From: Verrucomicrobiales bacterium
Lineage (GTDB): Bacteria; Verrucomicrobiota; Verrucomicrobiia; Limisphaerales; JAYPXF01
Assembly: GCA_002715965.1 (NCBI GenBank)
Contig: PBAL01000072.1
Span: 1-64,000 of the forward strand
DNA: 64,000 bases
Reading direction: 5' to 3'
Positions within the stretch are counted from its first letter, which is position 1; every line of letters begins with the position of its first letter. Shown here in pieces: positions 1 through 7,459 of the stretch. Under the pieces are notes generated by a model, which was given only the letters and a program-made list of their open reading frames with translations, had not been told where the DNA came from and made no database searches. Position numbers and translations under genes: made by a program.

Positions 1-50
1 AAAACGCTGAAGGATTGAAACCAGTGGGGATGAGGCATGTCTGAAGAACC

Positions 51-230
51 ATGGCACTGGGAACACGACAGCCCAAGCAAACCGAACTCTTCGTTTCTGC
101 CGATCAAATTCGCAAAGGCTCGGGGCAACCTTTCTATAACCAACTCATCCAAGTGTTGGAAGAAGGTGGCTTCGATCCATTCTTGGAGGAACTCTGCGCC
201 CCTCATTACAAGCCGAGTGCGCCCGCCGCT
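51..230 (+). pseudogene. Transposase N-terminal remnant (IS1182-like)
   Basis: The first roughly 60 residues from the ATG at 51 read like the start of the large DDE transposases common in PVC bacteria. They begin MALGTRQPKQTELFV, followed by a 'GSGQPFYNQL' stretch and then 'FDPFLEELCAPHYK'. In intact relatives this leads into a proline/glycine-rich segment and the catalytic domain of several hundred residues. Here similarity stops at about position 230, the frame runs into unrelated sequence, and a secreted beta-propeller gene begins at 280. No catalytic DDE region and no inverted repeats are visible. I read it as the 5' scar of a deleted insertion sequence. The family assignment rests on memory of the N-terminal motif. 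Confidence 0.6.
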
Positions 231-279
231 CGCGCAAAAAACTTGAATATCACTCCCGGTTGCCTTGCTCTATCCCCTC

Positions 280-1596
280 ATGAATTCCAAATCACTTGCC
301 ACCATCGCGATCGTTGCAGGTTGCGCTTCGTTCAACGTCTCCATTGCCAATGCTGAATCCAATGGCTGGCCGCAGTTCCAGGGCCCCGATCGCACGGGCG
401 TTTCCGGTGAGACCGGTCTGTTGAGGAAGTGGCCCAAGGGCGGGCCCAAAGAGCTCTGGTCGCTGGACGTTGGCGAGGGATTTGGAGGCGCGTCGGTCGT
501 TGGCAGTGACGTCTACATCCTCGATCGCACGGATACCCAGACCGAAGTGCTCCGCTGTCTCGACTTCCGCTCAGGCAAAGAAAAGTGGAATCATACCTAC
601 TCCACCAAGCAGGTGAAACTTCCGCACGCCGGATCGCGAAGCACGCCCACTGTTGATGGCGATTACGTGTATTCCTTCGGCCGCCTCGGCAACCTCGTGT
701 GTGTCAATCGCAAGACCCGCAAGGCGGTTTGGAATCACGACGTGCTTACCGAATACAAGCTTGGCGAAACCGCTCGCTGGGGATTCAGTTCTTCTCCCTT
801 GGTCGTGGATGACATCGTGATCGTACCCGCATTGAACGGCGAGATCGGTTACCTCCTCGGATACCACAAGCGCACCGGCAAGCTTGCCTGGAAAGTCGAT
901 GGCGCGGGCGGTGCGCACTACGTCTCACCGCAGCTCTACGAAATTGCCGGACGGAAACAAATCCTCACCTACGGTCGGCTCAGCGGCAGCGAGGGGCGTT
1001 ACACCAGCGTCGATGCCAAAACCGGGAAGGTCCTCTGGCGCTGGGACGGCTACTTCAACAAGATCATGATCCCCATGCCGACGAACATGGCGGACGGCCG
1101 TCTGTTCGTGACGGGTGGATACGGTTGCGGTTCTGTCATGTTGCGGATCGACCGGCGCGGTTCGAATTACTCCGTCAAAGAACTCTACCGCATCGACGCT
1201 GAAGGCGCGCAGATGCATCCTGCCATCCTCCACGAGGACCATCTCTATATAAACTGGAACACCAACGAAAACCTCCGCGGTGACAAGAAGAAGACCGGCG
1301 GACTTGTCTGTCTTGATCCGGATGATGGAAAGATCCTCTGGCGCACGGGCATGAATCCAAATTTCGAACGTGGCAACCTGATCTTTGCCGATGGAATGAT
1401 CATCATCCTCGATGGCGAACTCGGCGAACTGGCCCTCGTGGATCCCAGTCCCGGCGGATACAACGAACTCGCCCGCGCCAAGGTCTTCACGAAGCTCCGC
1501 AAGAAGGGGAACAAGATCTGGGCGCCCATGGCCCTGACAGACGGGAAGCTGATCGTTCGCAGTCAGAATGAACTCAAGTGCCTGGCGCTGCGCTGA
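280..1596 (+). CDS. Secreted PQQ-like beta-propeller repeat protein
   Basis: This 438-residue protein starts at the ATG at 280. An in-frame TTG at 265 would only add residues ahead of a good signal peptide (MNSKSLATIAIVAG, ending at an A-N-A cleavage site). The mature part opens with the 'WPQFQGPDRTGVS' motif typical of PQQ-binding-like propellers in Planctomycetes and Verrucomicrobia. It continues with repeated blade motifs such as 'CLDFRSGKEKWN', 'TGKLAWK' and 'TGKVLWRWDG'. Such proteins are periplasmic. Many are related to BamB or quinoprotein dehydrogenases but lack demonstrated PQQ ligands, so a catalytic role should not be assumed. The gene stands alone after a transposase scar and is followed by an unrelated membrane protein. 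Confidence 0.88.
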   Translation: MNSKSLATIAIVAGCASFNVSIANAESNGWPQFQGPDRTGVSGETGLLRKWPKGGPKELWSLDVGEGFGGASVVGSDVYILDRTDTQTEVLRCLDFRSGKEKWNHTYSTKQVKLPHAGSRSTPTVDGDYVYSFGRLGNLVCVNRKTRKAVWNHDVLTEYKLGETARWGFSSSPLVVDDIVIVPALNGEIGYLLGYHKRTGKLAWKVDGAGGAHYVSPQLYEIAGRKQILTYGRLSGSEGRYTSVDAKTGKVLWRWDGYFNKIMIPMPTNMADGRLFVTGGYGCGSVMLRIDRRGSNYSVKELYRIDAEGAQMHPAILHEDHLYINWNTNENLRGDKKKTGGLVCLDPDDGKILWRTGMNPNFERGNLIFADGMIIILDGELGELALVDPSPGGYNELARAKVFTKLRKKGNKIWAPMALTDGKLIVRSQNELKCLALR

Positions 1597-1654
1597 ACAG
1601 CATAGCAGCATTCAATAGAGTCAGCCGTTCGTCGGCCGACTGCTCATTCAGGTT

Positions 1655-2146
1655 GTGAATGCGCTTCGCAAGACATTGCACGTGCTGGCAGTCCTTGCTT
1701 GGGCGCTTTGGATGGGCGGATTCACATTCTACACCGCGGTCTCCCTGCGAGTGGCGCACAAGGTCCTCGGAGACAGCGGTGAGTTCGGATTTGTCACCCA
1801 GATCGTAACCGACCGGTTGAACCTGATTGGCACAGTAGCAGTTGTCCTGCTGCTGGCGCATCTGCTCAGCCATTGGCAGGTATTCACGTCCAGGCGCCGA
1901 AGAATTCTCATGGGAACGTGGCTCATCCTCGCGATCACCCTCGCGCAACTCTACCACGTCCACAATCTGATCGATGCACTGCTGGATTTCGAACTACGAC
2001 GTGTTCCTGATCGCGCTGCCTTCGAAGCCGTCCACGACCGCTATGAACTCATCGCGACCGTGCAATGGCTATGCGCTGTTATTCATCTGGCGATGATGCT
2101 GACGCATGAACGAGTCAATTCAGTTTCAAACGACAATCGAAATTGA
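1655..2146 (+). CDS. Small four-helix membrane protein (DUF4149/TMEM205-like)
   Basis: A 163-residue integral membrane protein starting with GTG at 1655; no in-frame ATG lies near. It has four predicted hydrophobic segments, at about residues 8-30, 55-75, 85-105 and 135-155. The layout (N-terminal 'VLAWALWMGGFTFY', a polar loop, then two helices followed by a last helix with 'VQWLCAVIHLAMM') resembles DUF4149/TMEM205-type proteins. The function is unknown. It lies 58 bp downstream of the beta-propeller gene and could share its transcript. The assignment rests on topology and a few motif residues. Confidence 0.6.
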   Translation: MNALRKTLHVLAVLAWALWMGGFTFYTAVSLRVAHKVLGDSGEFGFVTQIVTDRLNLIGTVAVVLLLAHLLSHWQVFTSRRRRILMGTWLILAITLAQLYHVHNLIDALLDFELRRVPDRAAFEAVHDRYELIATVQWLCAVIHLAMMLTHERVNSVSNDNRN

Positions 2147-2160
2147 CGCCATCGGCTGCG

Positions 2161-2638
2161 ATGTACAAGGAATACGGACAGGCATTTCGGAGGTTGTTTT
2201 CATTGAAGGTGGAAAACGTTCCCCCCCCAATACTCGCTCTTTGACGGGAAGAGCGGATCCCTCCGACCCGGTGAGCGCGCCTACTTCCATGAGATTACAT
2301 CGAGGCTGACCTGTTGGATCGTTCTGTCGATCCCACCCAAGGACATACAAGTCTTCAACGTCGAGATCGGCTGGTCACGTTTCAGCGGTTTTCCATCGGC
2401 TCGCGATAGTATTGACTCACCAGCGGAGCGCATCAATGACGCCGAGCACTTGAGCCGGCTCCCGCTCATGTATCTGCGCGATGACGAATACTGGGAGATT
2501 GAGCCCTACTGCAAAGTGATCGTGCCACGTCCGTCCTCGACTGAGGTGGTAGAAGAACGAGTCCTGCCCTTGGTGCAGTATGCTGTGGCGAAGATTCGAG
2601 AGCATTGGATCCGCTTCGCCGGTCAGTTGAAGACATAG
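2161..2638 (+). pseudogene. Hypothetical gene frameshifted at a C8 run
   Basis: Reading from the ATG at 2161 gives MYKEYGQAFRRLFSLKVENV and then enters a run of eight C at 2221-2228, after which the frame stops at 2242-2244. One frame over, the sequence is open without interruption from the C run to the TAG at 2636-2638. That reading includes 'FDGKSGSLRPGERAYFHEI' and 'LMYLRDDEYWEIEPYCKV'. With seven C instead of eight, a continuous protein of about 158 residues results. The composition looks like real protein on both sides. I do not recognise the family. The break is either an indel error in a homopolymer, a slippage-prone switch, or a recent inactivation. Confidence 0.6.
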
Positions 2639-2720
2639 TATCCCACGTGTTCCATCTTCTTGACCAGCGCTGGCGAGTCGCATCGCACCCCACGCCATCA
2701 TCCGAAGAACATCGAAGTTT

Positions 2721-2768
2721 GATAATGAGACTCATTCTCAAACTATATTGATAATGAGACTCATTCTC
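2721..2768 (+). promoter_or_regulatory. Two tandem Fur boxes
   Basis: Two identical 19-bp sites, GATAATGAGACTCATTCTC, lie at 2721-2739 and 2750-2768, in direct repeat with a 29-bp pitch. Each matches 16 of 19 positions of the classical Fur box and is itself nearly palindromic. The repeat extends a further 8 bases (AAACTATA) after each box. The second box sits between a possible -35 (TTGATA, 2748-2753) and -10 (TATACT, 2773-2778). Fur-type iron repression is therefore the natural reading. The next gene is bacterioferritin. Confidence 0.82.
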
Positions 2769-2788
2769 AAACTATACTTTCATAGTTT
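2748..2788 (+). promoter_or_regulatory. Putative sigma70-like promoter with overlapping palindrome
   Basis: The candidate is TTGATA at 2748-2753 and TATACT at 2773-2778, with a 19-bp spacer, longer than ideal. A 7-bp inverted repeat (AAACTAT / ATAGTTT) at 2769-2775 and 2782-2788 surrounds the -10 and probable start site. A transcript from here would carry a leader of about 220 bases before bacterioferritin. The 2790-3008 stretch holds no gene I can defend. One short Cys-rich frame near 2840-2990 is not recognisable. Confidence 0.4.
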
Positions 2789-3008
2789 GGCCATTACGTA
2801 GAAGCAACCAGCGCTTGTTGAAGGAAGCACAAAGCCAAATTGTAGACGCCAAGACTGCGGACGGTATGCGTATTGCTGTGACTACCGGGCGATTCGCAAG
2901 CTGTGCAGTGTGCGCCGGCTTCATAATCTAATCTATCGAGAGACATTTTTATTTTAAACAATTACACCTTCGCTTGCCAACATCACTTTCAGATGTTACT
3001 TGTTTTCT

Positions 3009-3485
3009 ATGAAAGGGAACGAACAGGTCATTGAAGCGCTTAACGCTGGCCTTACCATCGAACTCACCGCCATCAACCAGTATTTCATCGCCTCCAAGAT
3101 GTGTGCGAACTGGGGTCTTGATGGCTTGGCAGGCCACTTCTATCAGGAGTCGATCGAAGAGATGAAACACGCGGAGGAAGTGATCGACCGCGTCTTGTAC
3201 CTCGACGGTGTTCCGGCGATTTCCCGCTATGACGTGATCAACGTCGGAGCAACACCCAAGGAACAGATTGAAGGAAGCCTCGCATTGGAAACCAAGGGTG
3301 TCGTGGCATACCAGGAAGGCATCAAGCTCTGTCTCGAAGTCGGAGATGCCGGCAGCAGGGATTTGATGGAACGAATGGTCGTGGAATCCGAATCCAGCAT
3401 CGACTGGGCGGAGGCTCAGCTCGACCTCATCAAGATGATGGGCGTCGAAAACTACCTCTCCCAGCAGATGAAGAAAGCAGGCTGA
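3009..3485 (+). CDS. bfr: Bacterioferritin
   Basis: A 158-residue bacterioferritin, an iron-storing 24-mer cage with a ferroxidase centre in each four-helix subunit. The start is the ATG at 3009 (MKGNEQVIEALN, the family N-terminus), not the in-frame TTG at 3000. Ferroxidase ligands are visible: Glu in 'LTIELTAINQY', 'EEMKHAEEVIDRVLYLDGVP' carrying the ExxH motif, and 'VVESESSIDWAE'. The haem-ligand Met seen in classical Bfr would be expected near residue 52; the Met in 'EEMKHAE' belongs to that region. The length matches the family. Two Fur boxes lie 240-290 bp upstream and a clean terminator follows, so it is probably a single-gene iron-responsive unit. Confidence 0.95.
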   Translation: MKGNEQVIEALNAGLTIELTAINQYFIASKMCANWGLDGLAGHFYQESIEEMKHAEEVIDRVLYLDGVPAISRYDVINVGATPKEQIEGSLALETKGVVAYQEGIKLCLEVGDAGSRDLMERMVVESESSIDWAEAQLDLIKMMGVENYLSQQMKKAG

Positions 3486-3506
3486 GCGACGCGACAGCCT
3501 TTGCGA

Positions 3507-3535
3507 AACGCCGGGGAAATGCCCGGCGTTTTTTT
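3507..3535 (+). terminator. Rho-independent terminator after bfr
   Basis: A perfect 9-bp stem AACGCCGGG / CCCGGCGTT (3507-3515 and 3522-3530) with a 6-base loop is followed by an uninterrupted T run to 3535. It lies 22 bp after the bfr stop. Confidence 0.93.
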
Positions 3536-3658
3536 GTGCGTTCAAACGTGCCGCAACAGTTGAAGTTGATCTGTTGGCCTGCCTTGCATAGCTTCTTGGT
3601 GAAATAATTGGACTTCATCGGTCGTCCCCAAATTGAATTGAATTATCGAACGCCACAT

Positions 3659-6600
3659 GTGCACCTGATTGCGTGCCTCGCGCTCCTGGCGGTCTGTCGC
3701 TTACCGGCAGCAGACTACACGCTGTTCGAGAACGAGATCCGGCCGCTCTTCATTCACCACTGCCTGCAATGCCACAGTGGATTGGATCCAGCTGGCGAAC
3801 TTCGATTGGATCTGAAGATCGGCTGGATGAAGGGGGGCACACGAGGGCCGGCGATCGTTCCTCATAAGCCTGACAAGAGTCTGGTCGTGCAAGTCGTCAC
3901 TGGAGAGCATCCCGAGCTCAAGATGCCGCGCAAAGGCGAAGCGCTTTCACAGGAGAAGATTGGGCATCTCATCACATGGGTAAGTGACGGTGCACCGGAT
4001 CCGCGGGATGGAAGTCGGTTCGAGCCACCGCTGTCCGATCCGGCCAGGCTGAAAGATCACTGGGCGTTTCAACCGGTCGCACGTCCTTCTCTTCCAGGCG
4101 TTCGAAACGGTGAGTGGGTTCAATCTCCAATCGACACCTTCGTCTTGAAGCGTCTCGAGGATTTGGATCTCGCGCCATCCAAACCCGCGGATCGGCGCAC
4201 CTTGATTCGTCGCCTGTATATCAATCTGCTGGGCCATCCGCCGACTTACGCAGAGGTTCAGTCGTTCGTGCATGACGAGGAGCCAAACGCCGTCGAGGCC
4301 TTGATTGATCGTCTCCTCGCCAGCCCGCAATACGGCGAACGTTGGGCGCGGCATTGGCTGGACGTCGCCCGTTACTCTGACACCGCGGGCTACAAGGAAG
4401 TCGGCAAGAACCGTCGCTATGTCTATAGCTACACGTATCGCGATTACGTCATCGAGGCGTTTAATCGTGATCTCCCTTTCGATCGGTTTGTTCGCGAACA
4501 GATCGCTGCGGACAAAATGCTTCATTCGGGCGAAGGCGCGACGGCGGCTCTCGGGTTTCTAACTTTGGGGCCCGTCTTCCTCGGCAATAACGACCTCGTG
4601 ATCGACGATCGGATTGACGTGGTGACGAGGGGCTTCATGGGCTTGAGCGTTCAGTGCGCCCGCTGCCACGATCACAAGTATGATCCGATACCGACGACCG
4701 ATTACTACTCCCTGTATAGCGTGTTCGCCAGTTCCGAAGAGCCTGAGGAGAAACCGCTGCTCGGGATGCAACCGCCCCAGATCCTTCGCAACGCCTACCT
4801 CACCGAACAAGCGAAACGCCAGGCTGCCTATGATGATCTCTTTGCCGAAGAACTGGAGAACGCACAGCACCGGATTCGCAGCAAACTCGGCTCATATCTT
4901 CTCGCATTCCACGAACGGGAACTTCCTGCCGGCAAATCACAAGGCACGAACTTCTTCCGGCTTCGAAATCTGAACCCGCGCATCTTTGCGCAATGGCAGA
5001 ACCTGCTGACGAACGATCTCGTGCGCCCTCATCCGGTGCTGGAACCCTGGCTCGAATTGAGCCGGGTGCGAGTGGGCGCGTTCGCGCACGTTGCTGAAAG
5101 ATTGCGACGCAATCCAACGATCAATCCGGTGGTCCGCAAAATCCTCAATCCGGCGCCCGGATCACTGCGCGAACTCGCCAGGCGCTACGACGCCATGGCG
5201 CGGACGACCGACGCGCCCCGTCCGAATGCCAACCGCAATGTCGAACGCCTTCGCCAATTCCTCCGCGCCGAGGATTCCCCACTCACCGCCCCGGAGTCCG
5301 AACACGAGACCCTCGTTCAACTCGTTCGTGAAAAGCTGAATGAGACCAGGGCGCACATCCACGCGTTGGACGCCACGCATCCCGGAGCACCCCGGCGTGC
5401 GCACGTACTCATCGACAAGGCAAAACCCGTTCGTTCGGCGGTGTTCATCCGCGGCAACAACCGCCAGCGCGGCCAGCGTGTGCCGCGACAGTTTCTGGAG
5501 TTCATTGAAGGCCGCAACCGAAAGCCGTTCACCGACGGCAGTGGCCGTCTCGAATTGGCCGAGGCCATCCTTGGTTCCAGGAATCCACTGACGGCACGGG
5601 TGTTTGTCAATCGCGTCTGGCTTCATCATTTCGGGCGGGCGCTTGTTGATACGCCCAGCGATTTTGGAGTTCGCGCTGATCCGCCGACGCATCCGAAACT
5701 GCTGGACTGGTTGAGTGATGAATTCGTGTCCAGCGGCTGGTCGGTGAAACACCTGCATCGCCTGATTCTCCGTTCGGCAGCCTGGCAGCAATCCAGCCAG
5801 ACAAGTGACGCCAGCGTCGAACGCGATCCGGAGAATCGGCTGCTCAGCCGCTTCGAACGGCATCGTCTGGATTTCGAATCCATCTGGGATTCGCTGTTAC
5901 ACGTTTCCGGCAACCTGAACCTTCGCATCCTCGGACAATCATTCGATCTGAATCGCCGTCCCGCCGTGAATCGCCGAGCGGTCTATGGATTCGTGGACCG
6001 GACGGAGATGGCAGCGATACTCAAGAACTTCGACGTCGCCACGCCGGACACCTCCGCGCCCAAGCGTTTCCAGACCACCGTGCCCCAGCAATCACTTTTC
6101 CTGATGAACAGTGCCTTCATGGTGGAGGCTGCGGAGATACTCGTTGGCAGCCTTGCCGGAACGACCGAACGTGAGCGAATCCGGCAGCTATACCAACGGG
6201 CGTTTCAACGGGATCCGCTGGCTCGTGAAATCCGCGATGCGGAAGCGTTCCTTGCGTTGGAGAGTCACCCGGCCAGTTCGCATCAACGCGGAGGTTGGGA
6301 TTACGGAGTCGGCAGCTTCGACCCAGGAACGGCAATAGTAGAAGGCTTTCAGAAGTTTCCGTTGTTCGCCGATGAAACATGGAAGGAAGAAAAGAAGCTT
6401 CCGAGCACGAATTGGAAATACGCCCGACTCACCGCCGATGGCGGACATCCCGGTCCCGGGTTGCACATCTCAACCATCCGGCGATGGATTGCGCCCGCGA
6501 CGGGTGAGGTTTCAGTAGATGGATCGATTACACACAACCGTCGTGGTGAGTCAGATGGCGTTCAAGGATTTGTGGTTTCGTCAGGCACCGTGCACTGGCA

Positions 6601-6892
6601 ATCGATCGTGCGCGGCAGCACGCAGCCGGCCCGGGCCGGCTCGATATCAGTTCAGCGCGGCCAAGCATTGGATTTCATTGTGTCCTGCCGAGCGAACCAA
6701 AATGGCGATCTTTTCTCGTGGGCTCCCCGCATCGCCTATCAATCCGTTGAGCCGGGACAGGGCGGCTTCCGCAGGTTTTGGGATGCAGGCGGAGATTTTG
6801 GACCGCCCACCAAGCCTCCGCCTCCTCCATCGCGTTGGACGCAGCTTGCACAAGTGCTCCTGGTTTCCAACGAGATGCTCTTTGTTGATTGA
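3659..6892 (+). CDS. PSCyt1-DUF1549-DUF1553 secreted cytochrome-type protein
   Basis: A very large secreted protein: 1077 residues from the GTG at 3659, or 1094 from an in-frame TTG at 3608. GTG is preferred because it begins the hydrophobic signal (HLIACLALLAVC, then LPAADY). Domain order: a PSCyt1 haem motif CLQCH about 35-39 residues after the GTG, then DUF1549 (about 155-370) with a second CxxCH in 'CARCHDHKYDPI', and DUF1553 (about 600-860) with 'NPLTARVFVNRVWLHHFG'. A C-terminal beta-rich domain of about 200 residues follows. This architecture is a hallmark of Planctomycetes and Verrucomicrobia. It usually pairs with DUF1501 proteins in polysaccharide or sulfated glycan use, but its biochemistry is unproven. 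No DUF1501 partner follows here. Confidence 0.9.
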   Translation: MHLIACLALLAVCRLPAADYTLFENEIRPLFIHHCLQCHSGLDPAGELRLDLKIGWMKGGTRGPAIVPHKPDKSLVVQVVTGEHPELKMPRKGEALSQEKIGHLITWVSDGAPDPRDGSRFEPPLSDPARLKDHWAFQPVARPSLPGVRNGEWVQSPIDTFVLKRLEDLDLAPSKPADRRTLIRRLYINLLGHPPTYAEVQSFVHDEEPNAVEALIDRLLASPQYGERWARHWLDVARYSDTAGYKEVGKNRRYVYSYTYRDYVIEAFNRDLPFDRFVREQIAADKMLHSGEGATAALGFLTLGPVFLGNNDLVIDDRIDVVTRGFMGLSVQCARCHDHKYDPIPTTDYYSLYSVFASSEEPEEKPLLGMQPPQILRNAYLTEQAKRQAAYDDLFAEELENAQHRIRSKLGSYLLAFHERELPAGKSQGTNFFRLRNLNPRIFAQWQNLLTNDLVRPHPVLEPWLELSRVRVGAFAHVAERLRRNPTINPVVRKILNPAPGSLRELARRYDAMARTTDAPRPNANRNVERLRQFLRAEDSPLTAPESEHETLVQLVREKLNETRAHIHALDATHPGAPRRAHVLIDKAKPVRSAVFIRGNNRQRGQRVPRQFLEFIEGRNRKPFTDGSGRLELAEAILGSRNPLTARVFVNRVWLHHFGRALVDTPSDFGVRADPPTHPKLLDWLSDEFVSSGWSVKHLHRLILRSAAWQQSSQTSDASVERDPENRLLSRFERHRLDFESIWDSLLHVSGNLNLRILGQSFDLNRRPAVNRRAVYGFVDRTEMAAILKNFDVATPDTSAPKRFQTTVPQQSLFLMNSAFMVEAAEILVGSLAGTTERERIRQLYQRAFQRDPLAREIRDAEAFLALESHPASSHQRGGWDYGVGSFDPGTAIVEGFQKFPLFADETWKEEKKLPSTNWKYARLTADGGHPGPGLHISTIRRWIAPATGEVSVDGSITHNRRGESDGVQGFVVSSGTVHWQSIVRGSTQPARAGSISVQRGQALDFIVSCRANQNGDLFSWAPRIAYQSVEPGQGGFRRFWDAGGDFGPPTKPPPPPSRWTQLAQVLLVSNEMLFVD

Positions 6893-6910
6893 ATTCAGAT
6901 TCAAAAAAAT

Positions 6911-6945
6911 GCCGGGCGGGAACGAGTCCCGCCCGGCGGCTGCTT
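6911..6945 (+). terminator. Strong terminator, probably bidirectional
   Basis: A perfect 11-bp stem GCCGGGCGGGA / TCCCGCCCGGC (6911-6921, 6927-6937) with a 5-base loop. An A7 run lies on its left (6903-6909) and TTTTT shortly to its right. It can therefore end transcription from the plus-strand cytochrome gene and from the minus-strand fragment that follows. Confidence 0.88.
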
Positions 6946-6967
6946 TTTGGTGGTTTGTGGGGATGAA

Positions 6968-7375
6968 TCAGGGGGCAATCGCGCGGTAGCAACGACGAAC
7001 CCGACTGGACGAATCCTGATCGGTGAACTGGAAGTTACCGACTGCACCGGTCACGACCCCGATTGTGATCCATTGGTTGAGGTTGGATGAAGCCTGGATC
7101 TCATAACCCGCTCCAGTGTCGCCCAGGTCGAACTCCAGCTGGAATTGTCCATTGGAGAGCAATCGATGGAGACGGTGGAATCGCGGCGCGACAGGCTGGT
7201 CGATGTTCAGAATCGTGCCAATGGCCTGTGTGTTTATTAGAGTTCCGGGGGATGGGTTGGACAGCACCAGCCTGAAGGTCTCCGTTAACCGCGCTCTGCC
7301 GCCAACTTCAATCGGAAACCGATTGGACAACCGGCGTGCCGATCCCACCCATAAGAGAATCCCCCAAGCGCACAT
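6968..7375 (-). pseudogene. C-terminal fragment of a Calx-beta secreted protein
   Basis: The minus-strand frame ends in 'YEIQASSNLNQWITIG' and 'FQFTDQDSSS', the C-terminal signature of many long verrucomicrobial secreted proteins. It is preceded by a Calx-beta-like strand pair ('ETFRLVLSNPSPGTLIN', 'GTILNID'). Only about 105 residues are recognisable. The first 25-30 residues after the ATG at 7375 do not match, there is no signal peptide, and the rest of a gene normally many times longer is absent because metH starts at 7460 on the other strand. I read it as a 5'-deleted remnant that might still be translated. Confidence 0.6.
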
Positions 7376-7459
7376 AGGGGATTTCGAAGCCCACGAGAAC
7401 CACCGTTCGCTTGAGTTTTGCGAACGATTCCCTCATTTTCCGGTCCGACATCTTCTTTT

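Noticed and set aside
1-25. ATTGAAACC near the left edge resembles the 3' end of many CRISPR repeats
   Set aside because: Only one copy is visible, with no spacer-repeat periodicity and no cas gene in the window.
2790-3000. Bacterioferritin-associated ferredoxin in the leader of bfr
   Set aside because: A Cys-rich short frame exists but the Cys spacing does not fit Bfd and there is no proper start.
7376-7459. Cobalamin or SAM riboswitch upstream of metH
   Set aside because: Only about 85 bases lie between the preceding fragment and metH, and none of the conserved riboswitch cores is visible.
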